Source: CAVWCQ01 sp963753545 (GTDB lineage Bacteria; Chloroflexota; Anaerolineae; Aggregatilineales; Aggregatilineaceae). Taken from it: DNA of 64,000 nt. Under the pieces are notes generated by a model, which was given only the letters and a program-made list of their open reading frames with translations, was not told the DNA's origin and did not search any database. A program made the position numbers and the translations under genes. Shown here piece by piece: positions 28,222 through 37,953 of this stretch (the stretch's first letter is position 1; every line of letters starts with the position of its first letter). The stretch lies in NCBI GenBank assembly GCA_963753545.1, contig CAVWCQ010000008.1, positions 930,001-994,000 of the forward strand, given 5' to 3'.

Positions 28222-28802
28222 CCAGAGGCCCGCGCTTTGTGCTGAGCACAGTGCTGGTTATGACCCTCGGCCTTTCACTGCTGATCGGTGTCATCCACTT
28301 TGGCGCAAGAGGGAAGGGTCCGGCAGAGACGAGAGCCAAAATTGTGGCGCTGGAACAGACTTGCCAGAACACCTATGCATCGCGGAGTGAGCAGGGAGAC
28401 GTGTACGGGCTGCCGCAAAGCAACTATTCTGTTTGTCCTCCCTCTCGTATTGGCGATCTGGTCATGGCCTTTGGAGAGCCTAGCGGGGTCAGTTGTCTGA
28501 ACTACTCGCTGAATAACAAAGAACACGTTGTCTGGATTCGCTTCCAGTTTGCCGCGAATCACATTGAAGCGCTCGTCATGCTCCCCGGCGACGCGCAGCG
28601 ATTGATGCCTGATGATCCCGTCGAGACCCTTGTGTTTTACGATACTGAGGATGATTTTTTCGTGGCAAATATGTCGCCCTGGCGCGGCTTTACCGTTCTT
28701 GACGCATACCAGACCTGTAACCAGCAAACAACCGAGACACACCTTTATTCAGGAACGCAAGGCAGGAGTCCTGCCCGGATTCCCATTTGCAGTTGCAGTT
28801 GA
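28218..28802 (+). CDS. Hypothetical membrane-anchored or secreted protein
   Basis: A 194-residue protein. The N-terminal segment FVLSTVLVMTLGLSLLIGVIHFG is a membrane anchor or signal peptide, so the rest should lie outside. Several Cys residues (LEQTCQNTY, YSVCPPSR, VSCLNYS, YQTCNQQ, ICSCS) suggest disulfides. I recognise no family. A stretch like GDLVMAFGEPSGVSCLNY resembles short domains of unknown function found in Chloroflexota lipoproteins. A clear terminator follows. Confidence 0.6.
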   Translation: MTRGPRFVLSTVLVMTLGLSLLIGVIHFGARGKGPAETRAKIVALEQTCQNTYASRSEQGDVYGLPQSNYSVCPPSRIGDLVMAFGEPSGVSCLNYSLNNKEHVVWIRFQFAANHIEALVMLPGDAQRLMPDDPVETLVFYDTEDDFFVANMSPWRGFTVLDAYQTCNQQTTETHLYSGTQGRSPARIPICSCS

Positions 28803-28807
28803 ATCAT

Positions 28808-28837
28808 CAAAAGGCGGGTGAGGAAACCCGCCTTTAC
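28808..28837. terminator. Intrinsic terminator between convergent genes
   Basis: AAAGGCGGGT at 28810-28819 pairs with ACCCGCCTTT at 28826-28835 around a six-base loop, with A and T runs at the base of the stem, between the hypothetical gene and malQ. Confidence 0.85.
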
Positions 28838-28860
28838 GGGGTGCGGTAGATCGCGTGGAA

Positions 28861-30447
28861 TTATTTGTTTTCGGTCTCGGCTTCGAGTTCGGCGGCGTCT
28901 TTATAACGCGTGCCGGGTTGATCGGGGCTGCGCTGGTAGAGCCACGTCAGGTGAGCCAGACGATCCCGGATGCCGTTATCATTCAACTGTTCGGGCAGCA
29001 CGCGCCAGCTCCAGTTGCCGGTCTCACGGCCCGGCGTATTCATCCGCGCTTCCGCACCGAGGCCGATCACGTCCTGCATGGGCATGATGAACGTGTTGGC
29101 AACGGAGCGCATGCCGACTTTGATCATCGCCCAATTGACCTCGTAGATGACCGCGAGATCGAGATAATTCAGGATGAAGCGGCGCATGTCTTCATGGACT
29201 TCTCTGGGATCGAGCCACCAGCCCACCGTCGTATTGTTGTCGTGCGTGCCGCTGTACACGACGCTGTTCTGGACGTGATTGTGCGGCAGGAACGGGTTGT
29301 TAGGCTCACTCCACGCGAACTGCAACACTTTCATGCCGGGCAGATTAAACGAATCGCGCAGATCGACGACCTGAGTCGTGATCTCGCCCAGGTCTTCGGC
29401 GATGATCGGCAGATCGCTGCCCAGGGCAGCGCGCAGGGCGGTAAAGAATTTCGCGCCCGGCCCCTTGACCCAACGCCCCTTGACCGCTGTCTCTTCGCTG
29501 CCAGGGATTTCCCAATAGGCTTCAAAGCCCCGGAAATGATCGATGCGCAGCAGATCAACCTGCTTGAGCATGGCATTGAGGCGTTTCATCCACCAGGCAT
29601 AGCCGTCTTTTTCCATTTTGTCCCACTGGTAGAGCGGGTTGCCCCAGCGCTGCCCGGTGGCGCTGAAATAATCCGGCGGGACGCCCGCGACGATGGTTGG
29701 ATACCCCTTCGCATCCAGGTAAAAACCGCCGGGATTGGCCCATACATCGCAGCTATCGTGCGCCACGAAGATCGGCAGGTCGCCCACCAACCGGATTCCG
29801 CTGGCATTGGCATAGGCGCGCAGTTCGCTCCACTGGCGATCAAATACCCACTGGAGGAAACGGTGTTCATCGATGACAGCGGCGAGGCGGGCGCGGGCGG
29901 CGGCGAGAGCAGCGGGTTCGCGCAGGGCCAGCCCTTCTTTCCAGGTGACCCAGGGGGCGTTTTTATATTCACCCTTGAGGGCGATAAAGAGGGCCCAGTC
30001 TTCCAGCCAGTCCTGGTTGGCGGCACACCACGCCTCATAGGCGGCTTTCTGGCTGTTGGCGGCCTTAGCAAAATGTTCGTAGGCTAGATGCAGCTTCTGG
30101 ATGTGGTAATCGATCACCGGGCCATAATCGACCATGTGCCAGGGGAAGTTTGGCACGTCGGCGCAATCTTCCGCCGTGAGCCAGCCATCGTCAACGAGCT
30201 TATCGAGGCTGATCAGCGAGGGATTTCCGGCAAAGGCGGAAAGAGTCTGGTAGGGGGAGTCGGCGTACCCGGTTGGGCCGAGCGGCAGCACCTGCCAGAT
30301 CGTCTGGTGGGCGGCTTTCAGCCAATCGACAAAACGGTAAGCGTACTCGCCCAGATCGCCCATCCCGAACCGCCCCGGCAGGGAGGTCGGGTGCAGCAGC
30401 ACACCGCTTGAACGCGGGAAAAGATTCTTGGGAGCATCCTGTGTCAT
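28861..30447 (-). CDS. malQ: 4-alpha-glucanotransferase (amylomaltase)
   Basis: A 528-residue GH77 enzyme that transfers glucan chains between 4-linked oligosaccharides in glycogen and maltodextrin metabolism. It starts with SSGVLLHPTSLPGRFGMGDLG, the substrate loop LPLGPTGYADSPYQ follows, then the nucleophile segment LLRIDHFRGFEAYWEIP, the acid/base AEDLGEIT and the third acidic residue in GTHDNNTTVGW. Length and order are normal for a bacterial single-domain MalQ. No other glycan genes adjoin it. Confidence 0.97.
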   Translation of the reverse strand: MTQDAPKNLFPRSSGVLLHPTSLPGRFGMGDLGEYAYRFVDWLKAAHQTIWQVLPLGPTGYADSPYQTLSAFAGNPSLISLDKLVDDGWLTAEDCADVPNFPWHMVDYGPVIDYHIQKLHLAYEHFAKAANSQKAAYEAWCAANQDWLEDWALFIALKGEYKNAPWVTWKEGLALREPAALAAARARLAAVIDEHRFLQWVFDRQWSELRAYANASGIRLVGDLPIFVAHDSCDVWANPGGFYLDAKGYPTIVAGVPPDYFSATGQRWGNPLYQWDKMEKDGYAWWMKRLNAMLKQVDLLRIDHFRGFEAYWEIPGSEETAVKGRWVKGPGAKFFTALRAALGSDLPIIAEDLGEITTQVVDLRDSFNLPGMKVLQFAWSEPNNPFLPHNHVQNSVVYSGTHDNNTTVGWWLDPREVHEDMRRFILNYLDLAVIYEVNWAMIKVGMRSVANTFIMPMQDVIGLGAEARMNTPGRETGNWSWRVLPEQLNDNGIRDRLAHLTWLYQRSPDQPGTRYKDAAELEAETENK

Positions 30448-30559
30448 AGAATTTGTTTATCCTGGAATCGGGAGACAAGTCTTGCTGCTGTTATTGTATC
30501 CGCAACGGGGCGCGAACGACCAGGGGGAAAAGGCGCAGATCGAGCGGGTCAGAGGAAAA

Positions 30560-30695
30560 AAACTGGTTCACCGCAAAGAGCGCAAAGAGCGCAAAGAAAT
30601 ACAGAGGAAGAAAAACTGAGTTGTAGGAGGGCGCTCAGCCACCCTTCCCCCACGTCAAGAGAACGGGGGGAAGGGGAAAATGATCAGCCACAACA
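30560..30695. repeat. Purine-rich repeat and GC-rich hairpin element
   Basis: The 252-base gap after malQ holds GGTTCACCGCAAAGAGCGCA with further GCAAAGA units, and then CACCCTTCCCCCACG...GGGGGGAAGGGG, a member of the GC-rich hairpin family. No gene is seen. Confidence 0.65.
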
Positions 30696-30699
30696 CTAA

Positions 30700-31278
30700 T
30701 TACTGGGCGGGCGCTTCCTGGGTGGCGGACATCATGCCGATAAAGTCATCCAGTATGCCTAACTGCTCGAAGAAAGTCAGGGAGTCGAACTCATCCCATT
30801 CCTCGACCATTTTCCCGTTTTCGTCAAACCGGATCATGATATTGGCCGTGTAGTTGATCGGGCCGCCGGTTGCCGAGATGGGATCCGCACCGGGGAAGAC
30901 CAGATCATTCTGGAACGTCCCGGTCATGGTGAAGCGGAAGGCTACCCAGTCACCGTCCGCCAGCAGGGGATCGGCAGAAGCTTGCAGATCGGGTATCGCG
31001 CCGCGAAAGGCAGTGATACTATCTTTAAAATCGTCGCGATTCTGGGTGCTGCCGTCAGATGAGTAGCTGACATAATCATCGGCTGTTACCTCGTCCAGCA
31101 CATCCACATTACCCTGATTAAAGCCTTCATCGATGATCCGCATCACGGCGTCTTTGTGAGCCTGTTCCGGATTATCCTGGGCGGTGGTGGTGTGGGTGGA
31201 GAGCGAGAAAAAAGCGAGAGCGAAACCGATGGCAAAGATCAACGAGCAAAACAAAAGAACCTTCTGGTAGCGCTGCAT
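30700..31278 (-). CDS. Exported SnoaL-like protein
   Basis: A 192-residue protein with a signal peptide (VLLFCSLIFAIGFALAFFSLS) and an NTF2-like domain of SnoaL/ester-cyclase type: AVMRIIDEGFNQGNVDVLDEV, ADDYVSY, FRGAIPDLQASADPLLADGD and WDEFDSLTFFEQLG. Family members bind small hydrophobic ligands or isomerise polyketides, but exported ones have no settled function. The GGAGG before the ATG is strong. Confidence 0.8.
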   Translation of the reverse strand: MQRYQKVLLFCSLIFAIGFALAFFSLSTHTTTAQDNPEQAHKDAVMRIIDEGFNQGNVDVLDEVTADDYVSYSSDGSTQNRDDFKDSITAFRGAIPDLQASADPLLADGDWVAFRFTMTGTFQNDLVFPGADPISATGGPINYTANIMIRFDENGKMVEEWDEFDSLTFFEQLGILDDFIGMMSATQEAPAQ

Positions 31279-31479
31279 TGTCGTGCCTCCATGTAGGATC
31301 CGATGGTGCGATTATAAATTTGGCATCACTGGAATGGCGAGGCTTAGGACGGATGAACAGCGTACTCGACCATGTGGAAGCTGGCAGCGGCGATTCTGGG
31401 AAGCGTTTTCGGGGATGATAGGGCCGCGCGGACGGAACCGTAAGGCTTATCGAGTGGAATGCCGTTTATGGGTGTTATA

Positions 31480-31542
31480 AAAAAAGGTGCCCCCCTGCTC
31501 TCCACTATACGACAGTTTCTCTACGCGGGAGGGCACTTTTAT
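31480..31542. terminator. Bidirectional terminator-like hairpin
   Basis: Arms at 31487-31498 (GTGCCCCCCTGC) and 31525-31536 (GCGGGAGGGCAC) pair with one mismatch, flanked by an A run and a T run. It lies 40 bases after the stop of the cyclase gene (minus strand). In the rest of 31279-31581 I see no feature. Confidence 0.75.
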
Positions 31543-31581
31543 AGGATTTGAGGGAATAATTCACAAATGTGAAATCTGTGA

Positions 31582-33181
31582 TCAGGCGAGGTTCAACAAG
31601 CGGTAGACCATGACCGAACTCTGCCGCCCCTTGATCGTCATCTCTCCGACTTCTTCTACCTCGACGGTTTCACGCAGCGCTGTGTAAATTTGCGACGAGA
31701 TGAGCACCTCACCGGGTTGGGCATGTTCTTGCAGGCGCTTGGCGATGTTCACCGTATCGCCAATGGCCGTATAGTTCATGGCGCGGATCGTCCCGATGTT
31801 GCCGACGACCGCATCGCCCAGATGGACACCGATCCCAAAACGCAGGCCGCCTTCACCGCTCAGCCGGGCGTTGCGCTCCGAGACAGCCCGCTGCAAGGCG
31901 AGTCGCCGCATCGACGGCGCGGAAGGCGTGATCGGGCTGATCCTCCGGCGCGTTAAAGAAGGCCATGACGGCATCACCCAGGAACTTATCGAGCGTGCCT
32001 TCGCGAGTGAAGATAATCTCGGTGGCGAGGCTGAAATATTCGTTGAGCAGCTTAACCACATCTTCGGGTGGGGCCTGTTCGCTGAGGGTGGTAAAGCCGC
32101 GCATGTCGGCAAAAACCACGCTGATGATCTTGCGCGTCCCCCCTACGGCCATCGCGCCCGGAGTTTTGAGTACGCGCTCGACGACTGAGGGGGCGACATA
32201 ACGCTCAAAGGCACTGCGGATCGTCTCTTTTTCGCGGGTGGTCATCTCTTCCAGGGCGGCATAAATACGCGCGTTTTCAATGGCAATGGCGGCATAATCA
32301 CCCAGGGCGCTGAGCATGGCCCCATCCTGCTGGCTGAAAGCGCGGCCATCGGACTGCACATTTTCGACGCCAAGCACGCCAACCACGCGCCCGCCGACCT
32401 GCAACGGGATGCAGGCAACCGCCGCCGGAAGCATCGGATTTTGAGAGCGGCGCTGGACCAGTTCTTCGGGGGAAAGCACTACAGGCTGCTGGCTCTTGAC
32501 GGCATGCCAGGCGATACGGTCACTGCTCACGTCATTGACGGGGCGGGCCGACATCTCGCCTTGCAGTTTGACCGCCCGGCAGACCAGTTGATCGCCTTCC
32601 AGCAGCAGCAAACTGCCCTGTTCCGCGCCGATCACCTGGGTTGCTGCGTCCACGATGCGGACCAGCAGTTGGTCCATGCCCATCAGGGCCGTAACGCTCT
32701 TGCCGATCTGGTAAAGTGCGTTCAGTTCGCGGATGCGCCGCGTGAGATTGGAATTGGCATGCAGGAGACGTTCGGTCAGGGCGTCTTTTTCGCGCCGGAG
32801 CCGGACTTCGCCCAAACAGCGGCTCAAAGCGTCCAGCATTTCCTCGACGGTATAAGGCTTCTTGACATAATCGCGAACACCCTTGCGGAAGACTTCGACG
32901 GCAATTTCTTCGGAGCCGTGAAAGGTCATGAGAATGACGGGGATATCCCAGCCCTCTTCTTTGAGGGCGTCGAGGAACTGCATCCCGTTCATACGCGGCA
33001 TTTGCAGATCCAGCAGGATCACATCGGGGTGATACTGCCGCACCATGTCCAATCCTTCCGCGCCGTCACGAGCCACCAGTGTTGCGTAGCCGTTTGGTTT
33101 CAAAATATATTCGACTATGAATTCACGGTTGTCGCGCCCGTCGTCAATGACCAGAACGGTTACTGTCTGTTCGTTCTCCAC
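31582..33181 (-). CDS. Receiver-GAF-class III nucleotide cyclase (frame break)
   Basis: It starts with GTG after AAGGA. Residues 7-125 are a receiver (VLVIDDGRDN, LLDLQMPRMNG, KKPYTVEEM). A coiled coil and a GAF domain follow (about 165-310). The class III cyclase domain has metal-binding Asp residues in SVVFADMRGFTTLSE and DKFLGDAVMAFFNAP, and the C-terminal part YTAIGDTVNIAKRLQEHA with the transition-state Asn and Arg. One base appears extra at about 31903; removing it joins AVDAA to LALQRAVSERN. It would make cAMP (or cGMP) in response to phosphorylation. A cNMP-binding protein is encoded at 60863, a possible effector. Confidence 0.88.
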
Positions 33182-33333
33182 AGTTGGTCCTTCACCAAAG
33201 TCTTCGCAGCGGTCTTTAACGCGCCAGTATAGTGCAGATCACCGGATGAGGCTAATGCACTTAAGTACGGGGGTTTATGACGGGACAAGGAAATTCCGCT
33301 GTGGAGCAGGCTTTTTTGTGCCGCTTAAATGGA

Positions 33334-33339
33334 ATCAAT
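33334..33339. repeat. IS target-site duplication, left
   Basis: ATCAAT directly before the left inverted repeat; the same six bases follow the right end at 34241-34246. Confidence 0.8.
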
Positions 33340-34240
33340 ACCTTGATTGCTAGTCGATGATATTGGTGAAAGCAAGAGCCAACAAGCTCGCCCAGGCTTT
33401 CAGATCAAAACCAAGATTAGTCCAAACATGAAGGGATTGAATGCCCATTTTTTCCAGTTGCGAGTAAACCGTCTCAATCCGTTTACGATAGAGGTGTAGG
33501 TCAAAATCGTCAGCCCAGCGATTCGGTTGCATGTTGGTGCGACGAGCCGAAACCAACCGCACCCCGCATGCCTCAAAAATGGTATGGGCATCCGGGGCAG
33601 CGATGTAGCCTTTGTCGCCAAAGACCGTTGCGCCTTTAGGCAGGCGGACCGTCAACTCATGAATGGGGGTCAGATCCTGCAAGGATGCGGGCAACAAATC
33701 GAAAGCGACCGGGACACCTTCTGCCGTGCAAATCAGATGCAGCCGCCAGCCAAAGAACTTCTCATGTTTGGCGGCACAATAGCCGCAATAGACTTTGCCC
33801 CGCACTTTCTTACACCGTCGCGCACGAAACGCTTGCAAACCGGCAGCGGCATGCTATCGATGATAAAGACCTCCCCCGTCGCAAAGAGTTCACCCAGCAA
33901 GGTCACGATCCCATACACCCACTCGCTCAAGGCGTGCAGTCGGCGGTTGAAACGCGACACGCTCAACGGTGGAATATCACCCACTTGGATCAGGATACAC
34001 AAGGCTCGTTCATGATGATTCTGAAAATACTTCGCGGCAACGACGGCTACGGTCAAGATTTCAGCCGCACCGATGGTCGTGCGTTTATCATCGGTGTAGC
34101 CGTGTGCTTTCAGCACATCATCAAGCACGCTATAAGCCGTTACAATATAGGTGTCGTTCATGTGGGACCTCCGTTGAATGTGGTGTGGTAACTCCATTCT
34201 AACGGGTCCTGCATGAACGACTTCAACTAGCAATCAAGGT
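33340..34240 (-). mobile_element. IS982-family insertion sequence (901 bp)
   Basis: Perfect 15-base terminal inverted repeats (ACCTTGATTGCTAGT, 33340-33354, and its complement at 34226-34240) bracket a single transposase gene. The six-base direct repeat ATCAAT on both sides marks the insertion, which is recent enough that no decay is visible at the ends. It lies in the space between the cyclase and ankyrin genes and breaks no gene. Confidence 0.92.
33350..34161 (-). CDS. IS982-type transposase (frame break)
   Basis: About 270 residues. The start MNDTYIVTAYSVLDDVLK at 34161 has a perfect GGAGG six bases upstream. DDE family segments are VFIIDSMPLPVCKRF, ARRCKKVRGKVYCGYCAA, LPKGATVFGDKGYIA and KRIETVYSQLEKMG. 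The frame breaks at about 33826, where adding one T to a T run restores CKRFRARRCKKVRGK. IS982 transposases are normally one frame, so this is an inactive copy or a sequencing error. The stop lies inside the left inverted repeat. Confidence 0.9.
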
Positions 34241-34246
34241 ATCAAT
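34241..34246. repeat. IS target-site duplication, right
   Basis: ATCAAT directly after the right inverted repeat, matching 33334-33339. Confidence 0.8.
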
Positions 34247-34323
34247 AGCAGCTTGGTAGCCCGCTCCCGATTTGTCTATATTCTTTGAATAGGGGAGAGA
34301 AGTACCCAGGGGGAGGATTCCGC

Positions 34324-34986
34324 ATGGCAAACTCAGATTCCCAAGTCCTATTTGAAGCCATTCAGAAGGGTGATGCGGATGCCGTCCGGGCGCTGCTGGA
34401 ACGCTACCCATCACTCGCCACCGTCCAAACGGAGCAGGGTACGTCTGCCGTGCTGCTCGCCGTTTATTATGGCAAACCCGGCATCGCGCGCCTGCTGGCT
34501 GAGTCCGGGCTGCCGCTGACGATCTTCGAGGCGGCTGCCCTGGGCAGACTGGATCGCGTGCAGGAACTCACTGCCCAAAACCCCGCGCTGAAGAACGATT
34601 ATTCTCAAGATGGTTTTCAACCGCTGGGCCTCGCCGCGTTTTTTGGGCATAAGGCCATTGTCGATTATTTGCTGGAACAGGACGCAGAAGTGAATTCCCC
34701 TTCGCGCAATGGGCAGCGAGTGATGCCGCTCCATTCGGCTGTTGCCGCGCAGCAGGTCGCCATTGCTGAGGCGCTGATTTTGCATGGGGCGGATATCAAT
34801 GCTGTCCAGGGAGAAAATTTTACGCCGCTGCATGGGGCTGCCCAGAACGGACAGGTTGAGATGGTCCGCCTGCTGCTCGATCACGGGGCGCTGGCGAACG
34901 TTCGAGATATGTCTGACCGGACGCCGCTCGATCTGGCGCTGCGGGAGGGGCACGGCGAGGCTGCTGATCTACTCAGACAACCATAG
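34324..34986 (+). CDS. Ankyrin-repeat protein
   Basis: About 221 residues made of six ankyrin repeats, for example LFEAIQKGDADAVRALLERY, GFQPLGLAAFFGHKAIVDYL and NFTPLHGAAQNGQVEMVRLL. There is no signal peptide or enzyme domain, so it is probably a cytosolic protein-binding scaffold. The ATG at 34324 is preceded by GGGAGG. The family is common in free-living Chloroflexota; the partner is unknown. Confidence 0.9.
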   Translation: MANSDSQVLFEAIQKGDADAVRALLERYPSLATVQTEQGTSAVLLAVYYGKPGIARLLAESGLPLTIFEAAALGRLDRVQELTAQNPALKNDYSQDGFQPLGLAAFFGHKAIVDYLLEQDAEVNSPSRNGQRVMPLHSAVAAQQVAIAEALILHGADINAVQGENFTPLHGAAQNGQVEMVRLLLDHGALANVRDMSDRTPLDLALREGHGEAADLLRQP

Positions 34987-35024
34987 GGAACGCGGGCCGC
35001 ACCTCACCGCCGAGAAATCAACGG

Positions 35025-35501
35025 TCAAAACACGTCGAGCACGCCCCGGTAAACGCCCGGTTCTGAATCCGGGATAGTGACTGCGCCACAGATTTTGCTG
35101 TAAAACTCGGTAGGCCCCGCCCAGCCGATGATCGCATAACCATACCCCTGAGCAAACATATCGTGCAGGCAGGCGAGCAGCAGCGCCGCGCCGATCCCTT
35201 TCCCGCGCATCAATTCGAGGACTCCAGTGGGGCCGAAAAAGCCCTTGCGCGTGGCATCGTAACAGGCAAACCCCGCCAGTTCGCCCCCCTGGACGGCGAC
35301 AAAACAGGTCGGCGGCATCCGGTAGAGCGTGCTTTCACATTCGCTGGCCCAGCCCGCATTAAAATGCTCGCCAATCCATTCGGCAATCGGGCGCTTTTCC
35401 AGGCCAAAAGCGCGGCGAATCTCGATTCCGGCGGCGTGGGGCGCTTCAAGGGCCGGGGCGAGAGCGGGCAGTTCATAGAGCTTGACGAGCATATCGGGCA
35501 T
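35025..35501 (-). CDS. GNAT family N-acetyltransferase
   Basis: A 158-residue protein. The acetyl-CoA motif is GVLELMRGKGIGAALLLACL, preceded by CFVAVQGGELAGFACYD and followed by GYAIIGWAGPTEFYSKICGA. The fold and length fit GNAT; the substrate is unknown. No strong ribosome site is seen at the start. Confidence 0.82.
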   Translation of the reverse strand: MPDMLVKLYELPALAPALEAPHAAGIEIRRAFGLEKRPIAEWIGEHFNAGWASECESTLYRMPPTCFVAVQGGELAGFACYDATRKGFFGPTGVLELMRGKGIGAALLLACLHDMFAQGYGYAIIGWAGPTEFYSKICGAVTIPDSEPGVYRGVLDVF

Positions 35502-35722
35502 GGCGGTTTTATCCTGTGGACGGTTTGATCATCAGGCGAGTCCCCCCTATGAGAACTCGCCCGCTTCCCCCCGGAGTAGTTGTGATCTGAATGGCGGATA
35601 GTATATTTGTTTTCCTCCATAGAAAACAAAAACGTGCGGTGATGACTTATCGAGACTCGAACGAGACCAAAGGCGCGGGGGAACAGACCGGAATACGAGC
35701 GATCAAGGTCGCCCCACTGTGC

Positions 35723-36247
35723 CTAAACCGGAGTTGTTTCGTTCGCGTTGGGGTTCTGCTGTCCCTCGGCCCGGATGACACTGATCTTGCCGCTGTTCTC
35801 GATAAACGCCGCTTTCACGCTCTTGATATCGCTGATGCCCTGTTCGCGCAGATATTCCATTAATTCCTGCCGTGTGATCAATTCCTTGCGCATGTTGTGG
35901 CGCAGCATTTCGCCATCCTTAACCAGTTGGAGCGGGCCGGAATGAACGATACGCTCTAACCAGGGATAGTGATAGGCCAGCCAATCGAGGGTGTAGCTCC
36001 AAAAGAGGATCGTCAGGACCAGGGCAGCCGCATCGGATACACTTGTATAACTGCCCGCCATCCCATTTTGGACGGCATCGGCCAGCAGCACGATCACCAG
36101 CAGATTAGTCTCGTTGAGGCCGCCCGATTCGCGCTTGAGTACGACTCGCAAGAGAATAAAGAGCATGAGGTAGATCGCCGTGCCGCGCACAAATATTTCC
36201 AAAAGCGAGACATTGGGCAGAAATACGTCACTCCAATTGATATCCAT
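35723..36247 (-). CDS. DUF421/YetF family membrane protein
   Basis: A 174-residue protein with three N-terminal membrane helices (IFVRGTAIYLMLFILLRVVL, LLVIVLLADAVQNGM, AALVLTILFWSYTLDWLAY) and the cytosolic YetF domain: LQLVKDGEMLRHNMRKELIT, REQGISDIKSVKAAFIENSGKISVI, the standard family pattern. The role is unknown; members influence spore or envelope traits in Bacillus. The start ATG has AAAGGG upstream. Confidence 0.9.
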   Translation of the reverse strand: MDINWSDVFLPNVSLLEIFVRGTAIYLMLFILLRVVLKRESGGLNETNLLVIVLLADAVQNGMAGSYTSVSDAAALVLTILFWSYTLDWLAYHYPWLERIVHSGPLQLVKDGEMLRHNMRKELITRQELMEYLREQGISDIKSVKAAFIENSGKISVIRAEGQQNPNANETTPV

Positions 36248-36363
36248 TCCGACCCTTTCCTCTTGAGTTGATCCGCCACCATCTTCATGTTTTAAGGGTC
36301 TGCTGAACGAAGCGCAAGCAGGAAACTACCTGTAAAATAGAAGCGCTGAAGGAGGCAAGCCGC

Positions 36364-36871
36364 ATGAAAAAAGCACTATTGGTGATCGACGTTCAGAAAG
36401 CCCTGTTTGAAAAATCGACGGTTATTTACCAGGCGGACCGGCTGCTGCGCACCATCAACCTGCTGATCGAGCAGGCGCGCAAGACGCAGACTCCCGTCAT
36501 TTTTATCCAGCACTCGAATGACAGCTTCCTGGCGAAAGGATCGGATGGCTGGCAGCTTCACGGGGATCTGAAACCCCCAGCCGGGTGACATCCTGATCCA
36601 GAAGACGCACGGTGACTCATTCGAGGATACGCCGCTGCTAGACGACCTTCGGACGCGGGGCGTGGAGTTGGTTGTGGTGACGGGACTGGTCACGCATGGC
36701 TGCGTCAAGGCGACGTGCCAGGGTGCGCTCAAGCGCGGTTATCTGGTGACGCTGGTCAGCGATGGACACAGCAATTATCACAAAAAACCGGAGGACGTGA
36801 TCGGGGAATGGAATTTGAAGTTGGCGAGTGAGGGGGCAGAAGTGTGTACGGCCAGTGAGGTAGAGTTCTGA
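36364..36871 (+). CDS. Isochorismatase-family hydrolase (frame break)
   Basis: It begins KKALLVIDVQKALFEKS with the catalytic Asp of the cysteine hydrolase family; the second part has VELVVVTGLVTHGCVKATCQ with the nucleophilic Cys. The frame breaks at 36574-36578: a run of five C should be four, which restores LKPQPGDILIQKTHGDSF. The repaired protein is about 169 residues, a normal length. Nicotinamidase-like or other amidase activity is possible; the substrate is unknown. The GGAGG before the start is strong. Confidence 0.85.
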
Positions 36872-36969
36872 GCGTGCCCCTCACTTTGTCCGAGCAAGGT
36901 CTGCTACCCCTCTCCCCGCGATTTTGGCGTAGGAGTGGGGTAGCAGTACATCAAGGAGCGCACCAGCGT

Positions 36970-37710
36970 TTAATCACTCACCCAGTTTTGATCGGTCGCC
37001 ACACTGGGGTCAAGAAAATTGAGAATATTAGTCGTGTTGGGATCATAGAGCACAATGGAGAGAGGAATCCCCTGGCATCGCGCGACTCGGACGATCTCAT
37101 AAGTTGTTGTATTCGCCTCTGTTTTCAGTTCGAGCCGGTTTCCATCCAATGACCAACTTCCGCTACCCGCATATCCAGATAGCTCACCTTTATCTGCAAA
37201 AGTGATATCGAAAGCAGCAATCCCCATCACTTTCCAGTTTTGGCTGATCTCATCGGCAGTAAGCCGTTTAAAGTCTGATGATCCGACCTGGACAAGTCCT
37301 CCATAACTAACATCCTCACCCGTTCCCTGAGTGACGATATTGAAGGGAGAACCATTGCAGCCGCGCACATCAACAAGTTTCAGTTCAGTGCTGCTGCCCG
37401 ACGTGTTGAGCGTCAGAATGGGCCCCGCAGCAGAATTCCTGATGGTGTAAGTCGATGTTTCATTCGCATTGCCTTCAGAGCTGCCATTCAGCCGAGCATA
37501 GGTGATCACACCGTCTGGTTGAAATCGATAAATCAGGCCATCTGGCCTCATCCACTCACCCGCTAATTGGTCAACCGTGACCTGATTCATTGGCCCCATG
37601 ACGGGGGTACTCTCACTTTGCTTGTCTTGACTATCTTTATCTTTTTTGTCGCTGCCACCACAAGCGGCCAGCAGCAGGATCAGAAGTGCCGCAACCCACA
37701 ACCGTTTCAT
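36970..37710 (-). CDS. Putative lipoprotein
   Basis: A 246-residue protein with a lipoprotein signal peptide and lipobox LLAACGGSDKK, so the mature form is lipid-anchored. Two similar halves follow, each with a VDQL/ADEI-W start and an FQPDGVITY/FADKGELSGY strand-turn, ending with VRGCNGSPFNIV and VARCQGIPLSIVL, suggesting a duplicated lipocalin-like or beta-sandwich module. No named family is recognised. The Shine-Dalgarno site AGGAG is good. Confidence 0.7.
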   Translation of the reverse strand: MKRLWVAALLILLLAACGGSDKKDKDSQDKQSESTPVMGPMNQVTVDQLAGEWMRPDGLIYRFQPDGVITYARLNGSSEGNANETSTYTIRNSAAGPILTLNTSGSSTELKLVDVRGCNGSPFNIVTQGTGEDVSYGGLVQVGSSDFKRLTADEISQNWKVMGIAAFDITFADKGELSGYAGSGSWSLDGNRLELKTEANTTTYEIVRVARCQGIPLSIVLYDPNTTNILNFLDPSVATDQNWVSD

Positions 37711-37904
37711 AGATAACTCCTATTGGATGCCTTACCCTGCCCGGTGAAATGAGCATAGGCAAGTGGGCGAAAGGGAAGCCCTGTTGAGGTCGCTGATCGT
37801 TGTGAGGCTAGAGATGGACTTGGAATCAGGCTTCCAGAGCGGGTACAACTGTTAACGATGGTACCTCAGATTAAATATTTATTTTACTCGGTTGCTGTTC
37901 CGGT

Positions 37905-37936
37905 GCAAGCTGGCCTGTCGGCAAGCTGGCCTGTCG
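37905..37936 (+). repeat. 16-base perfect tandem duplication
   Basis: GCAAGCTGGCCTGTCG occurs twice in direct succession (37905-37920 and 37921-37936). It lies in the 529-base gap 37711-38239, which has no credible gene. Confidence 0.85.
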
Positions 37937-37953
37937 CTGGCAATCAGCAAAAT

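Noticed and set aside
28855..30087. Long open frame opposite malQ, and similar ones opposite the inositol synthase (45254-46501) and asnB (51162-52472)
   Set aside because: Each lies across a well-supported gene and lacks motifs or a ribosome site; they are shadows.
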